Below are positions 1-8,640 of a stretch of 48,777 bases of DNA, piece by piece. The first letter of the stretch is position 1. The number at the start of each line of letters is the position of its first letter. Origin of the DNA: Silvibacterium sp. (GTDB taxonomy: Bacteria > Acidobacteriota > Terriglobia > Terriglobales > Acidobacteriaceae); assembly GCA_019234945.1 (NCBI GenBank), contig JAFAKX010000032.1, positions 1 through 48,777 on the forward strand, written 5' to 3'. Made by a program: the position numbers and the translations under genes. Under the pieces are notes generated by a model that saw only the letters and a list, made by a program, of their open reading frames with translations, had not been told where the DNA came from and made no database searches.

Positions 1-938
1 AAGGTCGCCTCGCGGAAGCCAAATCGGCGCGTGTCTTCGTCTACGACCCTGCCCAGCTCATTCAGGCGTACCCGAACGTGATAAAGCTCGGGATGCTGGA
101 CGTCCCAGAGGCGAATTGCGCCGAGATTGCTCAGTGTGACTGTCTGCGTCGCAGGCTGGCCCGGTGTAGGCGCCTGAGCGGTGACTTTCTGGGAGGCCTT
201 GCTGATGACGCGATCGCCATCGAGCAGTTCGACCTCCAGCGTGCGCGGTCTGTTCCATTCCGATGCGGGGCCATCGAGATAGCAGCGAACCTCGAGGGTG
301 CGCTGGTCGCTGAGGACGTCCTTCGGCATCGCGAAGATGTTCTCAATATAGGTGGAGGGTACGACGCGCAGCCAGACTTCGCGGTAAATGCCACCAAACG
401 TAAGATAGTCGACCTCGAACCCGAAGGGAGGAATGTCGGGTCGCTCGGTCGAATCAACATCAACGGCGAGCAGATTGTTTCCGTCCCAGTTGATGTGCGG
501 GGTAAGCTCGAATGAGAACGGCGTGTACCCACCCTTGTACTCGCCGAGTTTCTGGCCATTGATCCAGACCGTCGAAGCCGTCATAACGCCTTCGAAGTCG
601 ACAAAGACGCGCTGGCCTTTTGCTTCCGCCGGTAATTTGAACGGACGGCGATAGAGTGAGATGAACTCGTAGGATTTGTCATCGAAGCTGTGCCAGGGTA
701 GCCTGCGGTTGGTGTGTGGGATCACCACCCGATCGAAGCTGGAGTCGTCGAACTCGATGGCATGGCCGCCATCGACCACTTTTGGGCTGAAACGCCAGTT
801 CCGATTGATGGGCAACATCGAACGCGCCTGTCGCGTGGCATCTAACTGAGTGCTGCGTGTCATTGCCAGCGATCCGGGCGCCAGCGCAGCGCCTGCGAGT
901 AGACTTCCGGATTGCAACAAAAAGTCCCGTCGATCCAT
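1..938 (-). CDS. Glycoside hydrolase family 2 protein, N-terminal part (beta-galactosidase/glucuronidase-like)
   Basis: Read leftward from an ATG at 938; the gene runs off the window start, so only about 312 residues are visible. The N-terminus MDRRDFLLQSGSLLAGAALA has a twin-arginine-type RR motif followed by a hydrophobic stretch, so Tat export is likely. Residues about 40-190 look like the GH2 sugar-binding jelly-roll domain (for example RRPFKLP, WINGQKLGEYKGGYTPF and the later FGGIYREVWL), followed by the immunoglobulin-like middle domain ending in RRFGFREAT. The catalytic TIM barrel lies outside the window, so substrate cannot be judged. Family assignment is confident; the exact activity is inferred only. 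It is divergent from the P1 peptidase gene. Confidence 0.85.
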   Translation of the reverse strand, partial: MDRRDFLLQSGSLLAGAALAPGSLAMTRSTQLDATRQARSMLPINRNWRFSPKVVDGGHAIEFDDSSFDRVVIPHTNRRLPWHSFDDKSYEFISLYRRPFKLPAEAKGQRVFVDFEGVMTASTVWINGQKLGEYKGGYTPFSFELTPHINWDGNNLLAVDVDSTERPDIPPFGFEVDYLTFGGIYREVWLRVVPSTYIENIFAMPKDVLSDQRTLEVRCYLDGPASEWNRPRTLEVELLDGDRVISKASQKVTAQAPTPGQPATQTVTLSNLGAIRLWDVQHPELYHVRVRLNELGRVVDEDTRRFGFREAT

Positions 939-1106
939 TTCTTGCCTCAGAGATTTCCTTGTGTTGAGAAATCGCGTGGCAGCCCTCGTCAGCGGGCTTG
1001 CGCGAAAGTAACCGATTACACTCCGCTATTGACCTTATTTGTGCGCACGATTCGCTGTCAATCATCCCCCTATCCTTGTTGGTGTTTCTCAGGTAATTTG
1101 CGATGC

Positions 1107-2279
1107 ATGCAAGTTCTCACCACACAAATCCTGCTTTTTGTTGCAGCGATCGTCCCTGCCGCTTCGACTTTCTCGCAGCCGGCGCAACGGGCACGCGGTC
1201 TCGGAGTCCCTTTCGACGGCACCCCCGGACTTCTCGACGCGATCACAGACGTCCCCGGCGTCGAAGTCGGCCAGACCACGCTGATCTCAGGCGACGGCCC
1301 ATTAAAGGTCGGTGAAGGGCCGGTAAGGACTGGAGTCACGGTGATCTTTCCCCGCGGCAAGGAAAACCACGATCCCGTCTATGCAGGATGGTTCGCGCAA
1401 AACGGCAACGGCGAGATGACGGGAACCACCTGGGTCGAGGAGTCGGGATTCCTCGAGAGTCCAATCGGCATCACGAACACACACAGCGTAGGCGTGGCGC
1501 GCGATGCGATCATCGCCTGGAGCGTGAAACATAGCGCGATGAAGCAGGACTGGTCGCTACCCGTTGTCGCCGAGACGTGGGATGGGTATCTGAACGACAT
1601 TAACGGCTTTCATGTAAAGCCCGAGCATGTGTTCTCTGCCCTTGAGGGCGCGCGCGGCGGCCCGGTGGAAGAGGGTGCGGTCGGGGGTGGGACGGGAATG
1701 GTTTGCTATGGCTTCAAAGGCGGCATCGGAACAGCGTCGCGCGTGCTCACGAAGGAGCAGGGCGGATACACAGTGGGGGTGCTCGTCCAGTGCAATTGCG
1801 GGCGTCGGCCTCAGCTGACGATTGCAGGCGCGCCAGTTGGCAAGCTGATTCCACAGAGCGTCCCTTACTCGATGTTCAAGGATGGCAAGGGCGGCGAGAC
1901 GGAGGGCGATAAGGGTTCGATCATCATTGTTGTTGCAACCGATGCGCCGCTGCTGCCGCATCAATTGAAGCGCATCGCGCGGCGTGCAACCATGGGCCTT
2001 GCTCGTACGGGTTCAACTTCCGGCAATGGCTCTGGCGATATTTTCATCGCATTCTCAACCGCCAATCCGCATGCGGATGCTGAGCCCGGTCCGAATACCG
2101 TGCTTGCTGTTTCAAATGAGCGCATCAATCCACTGTTTGACGCGACAGTCGAAGCCACTGAGGAGGCGATCGTGAATGCCTTGGTGGCCGCAAACACGAT
2201 GACCGGTATCGATGGCCACGCCGTCATCGGTCTGCCACATGATGAGCTCCAGAAAGCGCTGAAACAATACAACCGGTGA
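1107..2279 (+). CDS. P1 family peptidase (DmpA-like aminopeptidase), secreted
   Basis: The 390-residue protein belongs to the DmpA/BapA family of self-processing N-terminal nucleophile aminopeptidases (L-aminopeptidase/D-Ala-esterase type). The family cleaves its own chain at a Gly-Ser bond and uses the new N-terminal serine as nucleophile. Here the expected site is Gly270-Ser271 in GDKGSIIIVVATDAPL, which matches the family well. Other family features are DVPGVEVGQTT near residue 48, NTHSVG near 124 and GGGTGMVCYGFKGG near 193. I chose the ATG at 1107 because it gives a clean signal peptide (MQVLTTQILLFVAAIVPAAS); the longer open frame from 912 overlaps the divergent GH2 gene and begins with non-signal sequence. 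No strong ribosome-binding site is visible. Confidence 0.9.
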   Translation: MQVLTTQILLFVAAIVPAASTFSQPAQRARGLGVPFDGTPGLLDAITDVPGVEVGQTTLISGDGPLKVGEGPVRTGVTVIFPRGKENHDPVYAGWFAQNGNGEMTGTTWVEESGFLESPIGITNTHSVGVARDAIIAWSVKHSAMKQDWSLPVVAETWDGYLNDINGFHVKPEHVFSALEGARGGPVEEGAVGGGTGMVCYGFKGGIGTASRVLTKEQGGYTVGVLVQCNCGRRPQLTIAGAPVGKLIPQSVPYSMFKDGKGGETEGDKGSIIIVVATDAPLLPHQLKRIARRATMGLARTGSTSGNGSGDIFIAFSTANPHADAEPGPNTVLAVSNERINPLFDATVEATEEAIVNALVAANTMTGIDGHAVIGLPHDELQKALKQYNR

Positions 2280-2331
2280 GCTTCAGTTCCCACTCCAGTA
2301 AAATAAGGACATTCATCTTCGGGAAACACTG

Positions 2332-3264
2332 ATGCCGACGCAATTCCAAAACGCTCTAACTGCCATGCTGGAGACCGCTGCCTGGAAGGCAGGACTTATC
2401 GTGATTTCGGCTGAGGCCGGGACGGATTTCAACCGGCACGCCACTGCTCGATTTCGGCTTGGACTGGCTCCGGGTGCGACTTCCGAGAGAACGCTGCAAC
2501 TCGAATTGAGTGAGGCCTTCGATTTTCAAAAGCCCGAACTGCTGCCAGGGATGACGACTCATTTGCGCGACGCCGCAAAGCGGCTGCGGAATCCAAGGCC
2601 TGATGCCTATGTGACGCTTGCCGGGCTGCCAGTAAGCTTTTCCGGCTTTCAATGGCCGTTCCACCGGTCAACATCGGGCGCCGACACCTACATTGTTCAC
2701 GGCGAAGTGCATCTCGAGGACGGCCAGGGATCGCCGCTCCACGCCAAAACTTCGGCCAGTATGACCGTGACTTTCGCCGAAGTCGTTGCAGCACCGGAAC
2801 AGCCGTATGCGGAGGGCTTTATCTACAATGCAATTCGCAAAACGCTTGATCAGGGCCAACTCGAATTGCTCAAAAGCGGCAATCGGCAGCCCGTTCCGGT
2901 GACGACCCGGTATTACTCGCGCTGGCAGAAAAAATTCTTCTTCTCTGACACCACAGATGAGAGCCGTATGGATTTCCTGGCTGTCAAGGTATACTGGCTC
3001 TCGGGAGTGCTTGGCGGGAACCAGCCCGTGTGGATCGACGATCCGAGGGACGCGCAGTATCTGAATACCACTCCAGAGGAACTGGCCCGAATGGCTGCCG
3101 ATCTTTCCAGGCAAGGGCTGCTCAGCCTGGGCGGCGACCTGGCATCCGCAACCCCTATGCTTCTAGGACGTGCCGAGGAGTACCAGGCCAGGCTCGGTAG
3201 GGCGTTGGCCGCGACCAAGCCGGAATTTAACGAAGAGATGCGGCACGGGCATACGAATATGTAA
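2332..3264 (+). CDS. Hypothetical protein, 310 aa, soluble
   Basis: I do not recognise a family. The protein has no signal peptide or membrane segment and mixed alpha/beta composition. Its most distinctive stretch is aromatic and basic (TRYYSRWQKKFFF, about residues 192-204), and the C-terminal 70 residues look helical (EELARMAADLSRQG and EEYQARLGRALAA). It follows the P1 peptidase by 52 bases on the same strand and could be co-transcribed. The long open frame with coding-like composition and no overlap with neighbours supports a real gene. Function unknown. Confidence 0.7.
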   Translation: MPTQFQNALTAMLETAAWKAGLIVISAEAGTDFNRHATARFRLGLAPGATSERTLQLELSEAFDFQKPELLPGMTTHLRDAAKRLRNPRPDAYVTLAGLPVSFSGFQWPFHRSTSGADTYIVHGEVHLEDGQGSPLHAKTSASMTVTFAEVVAAPEQPYAEGFIYNAIRKTLDQGQLELLKSGNRQPVPVTTRYYSRWQKKFFFSDTTDESRMDFLAVKVYWLSGVLGGNQPVWIDDPRDAQYLNTTPEELARMAADLSRQGLLSLGGDLASATPMLLGRAEEYQARLGRALAATKPEFNEEMRHGHTNM

Positions 3265-3347
3265 GAGTCGTTCTTGCCGGCTTGCATGATCTGGGCGAGC
3301 GAAGCGTCAGCGGTGGCTGAACACAGCCGGAGGCTAACGGCAAGAAG

Positions 3348-3782
3348 CTAAGAGCTAGCTATCTTCGTTCCGCAGCGGCCGCAGAAGTTCGCGCTCGCGG
3401 GGACTGGGGCACCGCAATTCGGGCAACTCTGGGCAGCGGTAACAATACCGGGGGCCACAGGCGCTGCGGGTGCAGGTGCCGGCGAAATCTGGGAGGCAAA
3501 GTAAGTAGCCAACGCCAGATTGTATTGGCGGACTCGGCCGGGCATAAAGAAGCACTCCACGATGCTGATGATGGTAGGTATCCCCGTCCAGCAGAAGATG
3601 ATGTACAGGATGCCCAGACCATTCTTCCGCAGATAGAAATGGTGAGCTCCAAAAGTTCCCAGGAACAGGGCAAGAAGAACCCCTACAACCTCGTCTTTCT
3701 GCCAGGCAGACATTTGCGCCTGGAAGTATGCGCGCTGCTGGTCGGTCCAGCCGGCGGTCATTGTGGGGCTTGCGACGGTCAT
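3348..3782 (-). CDS. TM2 domain protein with C-terminal zinc ribbon
   Basis: The 144-residue protein has a TM2 domain at about residues 30-85: two hydrophobic helices around the characteristic GTFGAHHFYL and GLGILYIIFCWTGIP motifs. An Ala/Pro-rich linker follows (PAPAPAAPVAPG). The C-terminus carries a zinc ribbon with two CxxC pairs, CPNC and CGRC, near residues 115-140. The start at 3782 has a good ribosome-binding site (AAAGGAGACAA just upstream). TM2 proteins are small inner-membrane proteins of uncertain role, and the ribbon suggests a cytoplasmic metal-binding tail. It stands alone, convergent with the hypothetical gene to its left and divergent from the AI-2E-type transporter gene. Confidence 0.85.
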   Translation of the reverse strand: MTVASPTMTAGWTDQQRAYFQAQMSAWQKDEVVGVLLALFLGTFGAHHFYLRKNGLGILYIIFCWTGIPTIISIVECFFMPGRVRQYNLALATYFASQISPAPAPAAPVAPGIVTAAQSCPNCGAPVPASANFCGRCGTKIASS

Positions 3783-3949
3783 TTGTCTCCTTTGAGCCTG
3801 TTCGGCGGGCCTTGGTGGCCCGGAACGGGCGCAAACGAAAGAATACGTAAATTGTGCATAGTCTGTTCATCTTTCTGGCCAATTGTTTTGGGATCGCGCT
3901 ATGGTGGTTCGTTCGAGAACTGCATCTACAAATAATGAACTGACGACCC

Positions 3950-5842
3950 ATGAACTCCGCTTCCACAACCAGATCGCGCCGGGGCCTGCTGACCAGTGAG
4001 CCGGTGATCCTGCTTGCCCTGGTGCTGCTGGGGCTTTATTACGCCCGGGAGGTTCTCATCCCGCTGGCTATGGCGCTGACGCTCAACTTCCTGCTGACGC
4101 CAGCGGTGATGTTTTTCGAGCGTCTTCGTCTGAGGAGGATCTCGTCCGTAGTTCTGGTTGTCTTCATGGCTTCAGCAGTTGCGGGCGCGGTCGGCTTTAT
4201 CGTTGCCCGGCAATTGATCGGGGTGGTCAACGATCTTCCGAATTACCGGGAGAACATCAGCCACAAGCTGTCGGCACTGAACATGCCGACTACCGGTCCC
4301 TTCAGCAAGACTGTTACCAGCATCCGCGAAATCGAGAAGACCATCGTGAAAAACGATGCTGTCACACAGCAGGCTGAGACCGCGGCATCTGCAGCTGGAA
4401 GACGGGCTCGCGAAGTGGGGCAGCTGAGGACGGATGTGAATCCCGAGCCAGTTGTGATCGTGCCTCCTTCGGAATCAACGGGGCATTATTTGAGCGAATT
4501 GCTCAAACCAGTGCTAAGGCCTCTGGCCACTTTGGGCATGGTAGTCATATTCACCATTTACATGCTGCTGAAGCGCGAAGATATGCGGAACCGGTTGCTT
4601 TTGCTTGCCGGAGTGGGGCGGCTGAATCTCATGACCCAGGCGCTCAACGATGCGGCGGATCGCATCAGCAAGTACCTGGTGATGAATGCGCTGGTGAATG
4701 CAAGCTATGGTGTGATCTTCGCGATCGGACTCTTCCTGCTACATGTGCCGAACGCAACATTGTGGGGAGCTCTGCTTGCGCTGCTAAGAATGGTTCCCTA
4801 CGCCGGAACGATGATCGCCGGTTTTGCGACAATCGGCTACACCCTGGCGGTCTTCGACGGGTGGTCCCATGCTCTTTGGGTGTTCCTGCTGTTTGCAGTG
4901 CTCGAGGTAGCGGTAAGCAATTTCATCGAGCCGCACCTATATGGAAGCCACACCGGCATTTCAGCACTCGCCCTGGTCACGATGGCTATTGTATGGACGC
5001 TGCTTTGGGGATGGGCGGGGCTGGTTGTATCAACTCCTCTGACGGTCTGCTTGATCGTCTTTGGGCGCTACGTACCCCAGATGTCCTTCCTGCATATCCT
5101 GCTCGGCGAGGAGGCCGAGCTTGCTCCTGAAGCGCATTTTTACGAGCGGTTGCTGGCTACCGATCAGACGGAAGCTCATAATATTGCGGACCGGTTTCTG
5201 GAAAGCCACACGTTGGTGGATCTCTATGATGACGTCGTCATGCGCGCGCTCATCATGACGGAACAGGACCGGCACAAGGGCGTTCTGGACGATGTGCGCA
5301 GCTCGTATCTTTTCCAGAGTGCGACGGAGCTGATCGCGGAACTCACGGATTACAAATCGCCACTAACACTGGAGCCGCCATGCGATCCGGAGGTGACCCC
5401 GAGCCGTACCTATCCGGTGGTGTGCGTGCCAGCCAGCGACCAGGCTGATGAAATAGCAGCGACCATGCTGGCGCAACTCCTCGAGCGGTGCGGACACAAG
5501 ACGCTTCTGCTGCCGGGATCGGCGCTGTCTTCGGAAATTTTGTCTCGTCTGGGCGAAGAGGCGGGAACGATTCTGTGCGTATCGGCGGTCCCCCCGTTTG
5601 CCTTTGCCCATGCACGGACGCTCGCGATACGACTCCGCCAGAGCCTGCCGGGAAACCGTCTCCTGATCGGTTTGTGGAACACGGCGGGCGACAAGGAGGT
5701 CCTTCGCGAGCGCTTTGGACAGGCTCGTCCGGACTTTGTGGTCGCATCGCTGCAGGAAGCCATGGCGCGGATCAGAGAGTGGGAACAACTGGGTGAAGGA
5801 AGTCCCTGGGTCCAGCCGGCGATGGAAGCCGAAACTCGCTGA
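3950..5842 (+). CDS. AI-2E family transporter (PerM-like) with long C-terminal extension
   Basis: Residues about 15-375 match the AI-2E/UPF0118 family: hydrophobic helices near 15-85, a soluble loop with helical heptads near 85-180, and a cluster of membrane helices near 185-375. Typical family signatures include LLKREDMRNRLL, VPNATLWGALLALLRMVPYAG, EPHLYGSHTGI and GLVVSTPLTVCLIV. Most family members end near residue 360-380. This one continues for about 250 residues, apparently cytoplasmic: a helical part (about 384-470) and then an alpha/beta domain from about 487 (YPVVCVPASDQADEIAATML) that recalls a flavodoxin/B12-binding fold without the B12 ligand motif. Substrate is unknown; members have been linked to signal export or Na+/H+ antiport. 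Confidence 0.85.
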   Translation: MNSASTTRSRRGLLTSEPVILLALVLLGLYYAREVLIPLAMALTLNFLLTPAVMFFERLRLRRISSVVLVVFMASAVAGAVGFIVARQLIGVVNDLPNYRENISHKLSALNMPTTGPFSKTVTSIREIEKTIVKNDAVTQQAETAASAAGRRAREVGQLRTDVNPEPVVIVPPSESTGHYLSELLKPVLRPLATLGMVVIFTIYMLLKREDMRNRLLLLAGVGRLNLMTQALNDAADRISKYLVMNALVNASYGVIFAIGLFLLHVPNATLWGALLALLRMVPYAGTMIAGFATIGYTLAVFDGWSHALWVFLLFAVLEVAVSNFIEPHLYGSHTGISALALVTMAIVWTLLWGWAGLVVSTPLTVCLIVFGRYVPQMSFLHILLGEEAELAPEAHFYERLLATDQTEAHNIADRFLESHTLVDLYDDVVMRALIMTEQDRHKGVLDDVRSSYLFQSATELIAELTDYKSPLTLEPPCDPEVTPSRTYPVVCVPASDQADEIAATMLAQLLERCGHKTLLLPGSALSSEILSRLGEEAGTILCVSAVPPFAFAHARTLAIRLRQSLPGNRLLIGLWNTAGDKEVLRERFGQARPDFVVASLQEAMARIREWEQLGEGSPWVQPAMEAETR

Positions 5843-5991
5843 GCCCGAATCTTGCTTTTTTTCTGTCCACTGAATCAGGAAGAGGTCGGCCCATAAGTGG
5901 CATCCAACTTAGGCATAAATGGCATGTTCAGCAGCACGCCGGGGGGCTACCTTGCCCTTGTCGCTGGAAATGCCGGCTACAGGAGGTAAAG

Positions 5992-6258
5992 GTGCAGGTT
6001 CTGTGCGTACCCACCGAAGAGTGCGGCCAAATTGTGTGTGCGGTTTGCGGAACGCAGTACAAGTTGTATTTTGAAAGGCCATCGCGGGAAGACCGCGAAG
6101 AGGCCATTGCACTGGTTCTACAGGCGCTCGCTAGGCACCATGAAGCGGACGAAGGGGCCGCGGCTCATCCGCAAAGGCCCTTCAATGTACCGGAGTGGTC
6201 GGGAAGGCCGGAATTGTCAGCTGCCGCGTTACTGGGCGGCGCGCCGCTGCGTTTTTGA
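5992..6258 (+). CDS. Small hypothetical protein with CxxC motif, 88 aa
   Basis: The gene begins at a GTG preceded by a near-perfect ribosome-binding site (AGGAGGT at 5981-5987, four bases before the start), which is the main argument that it is real. The N-terminal 25 residues hold four cysteines, C5, C11, C16 and the CAVCGTQY motif (C16-x-x-C19), which could bind a metal. A helical acidic stretch follows (SREDREEAIALVLQALARHHE). The C-terminal 30 residues are low in recognisable structure. It lies 149 bases after the transporter gene and converges on frr. Function unknown. Confidence 0.6.
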   Translation: MQVLCVPTEECGQIVCAVCGTQYKLYFERPSREDREEAIALVLQALARHHEADEGAAAHPQRPFNVPEWSGRPELSAAALLGGAPLRF

Positions 6259-6292
6259 AAACGGACATGAGCTGAGAGGCGGTTCCGGCCTC

Positions 6293-6880
6293 TCAGACGT
6301 GCATAACCTCGGCTTCCTTCCGCTGGCTCATCTCTTCCATGCGCCGGATTTCGTCGTCGGTCAGCTTCTGCATCTCTTCAAGAGCGCGCTTTTCCTCATC
6401 GCCGGAGATTTTCTTTTCCTTGGCGGCTTTTTTGATGGCCTCGTTGCCGTCGCGGCGGATGTTGCGTATTGCCGTGCGGTGCTCTTCGAGCACGCGGTTC
6501 AGATGTTTTACGACGTCGCGCCGTCGTTCCTCGGTCATCGGAGGCACAGGCACACGAACGACCTTGCCGTCGTTCTGCGGATTGAAGCCGAGATCGGACG
6601 TGCGGATCGCCTTTTCGATTTCGCCGATAATGCTGGCATCCCACGGCTGGATGACGATCATGTTGGCGTCAGGCGTGGAGAGCTGGCCGACCTGGCTCAG
6701 TGGGGTGGGCGTGCCGTAGTAGTCAACTTTGATCTGATCGAGCATCTGGATGGACGCGCGGCCGGTACGGGTGGAAGCGAGATTGGCCTGGAAATCGTGC
6801 ACTGCTTTCTCCATGCGCGATTTGAGCTGCTGGAAGTTTTCTTTCAGCGCGGGAATGCCCGCCATTACCGAAATTGCCAT
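6293..6880 (-). CDS. frr: Ribosome recycling factor
   Basis: The 195-residue product matches ribosome recycling factor, which with EF-G splits post-termination ribosomes in the cytoplasm. Recognisable blocks are LASTRTGRASIQMLDQIKVDYYG near residues 35-57 (quoted in part: TGRAS, VDYYG), TPLSQVGQLS, ANMIVIQPWDASII, and the C-terminal helix motifs VRVPVPPMTEERRRD and HRTAIRNIRRDGNE. Length is slightly above the usual 185. The start at 6880 has AGAAGGACG upstream. In many bacteria frr follows pyrH and tsf; here the upstream gene on the same strand is lipA, 59 bases away. Confidence 0.97.
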   Translation of the reverse strand: MAISVMAGIPALKENFQQLKSRMEKAVHDFQANLASTRTGRASIQMLDQIKVDYYGTPTPLSQVGQLSTPDANMIVIQPWDASIIGEIEKAIRTSDLGFNPQNDGKVVRVPVPPMTEERRRDVVKHLNRVLEEHRTAIRNIRRDGNEAIKKAAKEKKISGDEEKRALEEMQKLTDDEIRRMEEMSQRKEAEVMHV

Positions 6881-6939
6881 GGCTTTATCGTCCTTCTGCT
6901 GCGTTGTTCAAGCTTTGTATTGTAATGGGCGAGCCAGTC

Positions 6940-7857
6940 CTAAACCAACATTCGCACACCGCCGGCAGCGTCGGCCTGCTCGTGCGCGTGATACGAGGAA
7001 CGGACGAGCGGTCCGGACTCGACATGGCGGAAGCCCATCTTCAGGGCTTCGTGCTTCATGAAGGCAAACTCATCGGGAGTGTAGTAGCGGGCCATCGGCA
7101 GATGGTCGCGTGAGGGCCGCAGGTATTGACCGATCGTTAGTACGTCGACACCGACGTTAGCGAGGTCACGATAGACGTCGAGGAGCTCATGCATCTCTTC
7201 GCCAAGGCCAACCATGACTCCAGACTTCGTCACCACACTCGAATCGAGCTGCTTGGAAAATTCAAGCAGACGCAACGTTCGTTCGTAGCGCGCTCCGGAG
7301 CGCACCGCGCGGTAAAGGCGCGGCACCGATTCAGTGTTGTGATTAAGAATTTCAGGGTGCGCAGCGACGACAATGCGGATGGCGTCCTCATTGCCCTGGA
7401 AGTCGGGGATGAGGACTTCGACCTGGCACCCGGGGGCTTGACGCCTGATCTCGTCGATGACCATGGCGAAGGCGCGGGCACCGCCAACGATGTCGTCGTC
7501 GCGGTTGACGCTGGTGATGACGGCAAACTTGAGGCCGAGCGCAGCGACGGCTTCGGCAACCCGGCGCGGCTCGTCGAAATCGATGGCATCGGGGCGGCCC
7601 TTTGGCACGGCGCAGAATCCGCAGCGGCGCGTGCAGGTGTTGCCGAGCATCATGAAGGTCGCAGTGTGGTGGTTCCAGCACTCTCCGATGTTGGGGCAGT
7701 GGGCCGATTCGCACACGGTATGCAGGTTCAGGTCGCGGGCGAGTTTCTTAAGGTTGTGGTAATTCTCGCCAACGGGAGCGCGGGCCTTTAGCCATTCGGG
7801 CTTCGAAACGGGGCGCTTTGGAGAGAGGTCGATCTGGATGAGTCCGGCAGCAGCCAT
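6940..7857 (-). CDS. lipA: Lipoyl synthase (radical SAM)
   Basis: LipA inserts two sulfur atoms into protein-bound octanoyl groups using two iron-sulfur clusters. The auxiliary cluster ligands are C49, C54 and C60 (CESAHCPNIGEC) with the C-terminal serine in RSSYHA near residue 287. The radical SAM cluster ligands are C75, C79 and C82 (CTRRCGFC). Length (305 aa) is normal. The loop that is usually RDDLPDGGA reads RDDDIVGGA here. No lipB is adjacent, so octanoyl transfer must be encoded elsewhere. It sits upstream of frr on the same strand, possibly co-transcribed. Confidence 0.97.
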   Translation of the reverse strand: MAAAGLIQIDLSPKRPVSKPEWLKARAPVGENYHNLKKLARDLNLHTVCESAHCPNIGECWNHHTATFMMLGNTCTRRCGFCAVPKGRPDAIDFDEPRRVAEAVAALGLKFAVITSVNRDDDIVGGARAFAMVIDEIRRQAPGCQVEVLIPDFQGNEDAIRIVVAAHPEILNHNTESVPRLYRAVRSGARYERTLRLLEFSKQLDSSVVTKSGVMVGLGEEMHELLDVYRDLANVGVDVLTIGQYLRPSRDHLPMARYYTPDEFAFMKHEALKMGFRHVESGPLVRSSYHAHEQADAAGGVRMLV

Positions 7858-7967
7858 GAAGCTTCAATTGTAAATGGCATGGGTGAACAATCCGACTCGG
7901 TCAGAATGGCGCCGTTTGTGCCGGCGTTAGACACCCAATTTGGGGCCCCGATGACTTGGTCCAGCAA

Positions 7968-8306
7968 TCATTTTGCGAACAGATCGACAAGGTTGGTGAG
8001 TTTCAGCAACTCGGTCACGCGGGGCGACAGGTTGATGAGTTCGAGCTTAACCAATCCCTTGTTGAGGGCCGATACCTTGAGGCCGACCAATGCACCCAAT
8101 CCCGAGCTGTCGAGGTGTTCCATATCCTTGCAGTCGATGACAATCTTTCGGCCTCCGGCTTCGATGAGGGGCTTGACCAGTTTCTTGATTTCTTCTGTGT
8201 TACCGCTCACCAGCCGACCGTGGCACCTGATGGTTACCATCGGCAAATCAGCAAATTGACCTTTCGACTCCTCAACATCAAAACGAATTCCCGGCCCTGC
8301 AGCCAT
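7968..8306 (-). CDS. STAS domain protein (anti-sigma factor antagonist-like)
   Basis: The 112-residue protein is a stand-alone STAS domain. The conserved phosphorylatable serine loop is visible as EHLDSSGLGALVGL, preceded by the KIVIDCKDM strand. Such proteins (SpoIIAA/RsbV type) bind anti-sigma kinases and are switched by serine phosphorylation. The open frame extends upstream to 8414, but I chose the ATG at 8306 because AAAAGGAGA lies at the right distance and the domain begins there. No anti-sigma kinase or phosphatase gene is adjacent, so the partner is unknown. Confidence 0.88.
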   Translation of the reverse strand: MAAGPGIRFDVEESKGQFADLPMVTIRCHGRLVSGNTEEIKKLVKPLIEAGGRKIVIDCKDMEHLDSSGLGALVGLKVSALNKGLVKLELINLSPRVTELLKLTNLVDLFAK

Positions 8307-8640
8307 AGTTGTGGAATCTCCTTTTGATTCAGCGGGACAAGAGTACTCCCAATTACAAAACGATGAATGAATTTTCCGTGAATGGCTTGAAGAGGTTAAC
8401 CCAACCATTCGCACGCCCTTGACTTCACCGGCAGCGTTAAAGTGTCAACCCCCTGATTCCCGGCCTTCGCCGCAACGCACTCATTCCAAAGGTGAAATCC
8501 CCTCCGCCCTTTGGCGGACTATTTCCAGCAACTCGATAAAATAAAACTAGGCAGTTTCTCTGGCCTGCCGGCCCGCGCCCCCGCCTTCACTAGTTTGAGG
8601 TCCGGTAAAAACCAATATAGAGAATGACTTAGATTGCAAA
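8307..8640. other. Intergenic region upstream of the STAS gene
   Basis: Non-coding as far as I can see. It must carry the promoter of the leftward STAS gene, but I cannot place it firmly; a TTGACA hexamer exists on the minus strand (8451-8446) without a clear -10 partner. A short inverted repeat CCGCC-CTTT-GGCGG lies near 8506-8518. The repeat module begins at 8641. Confidence 0.5.
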
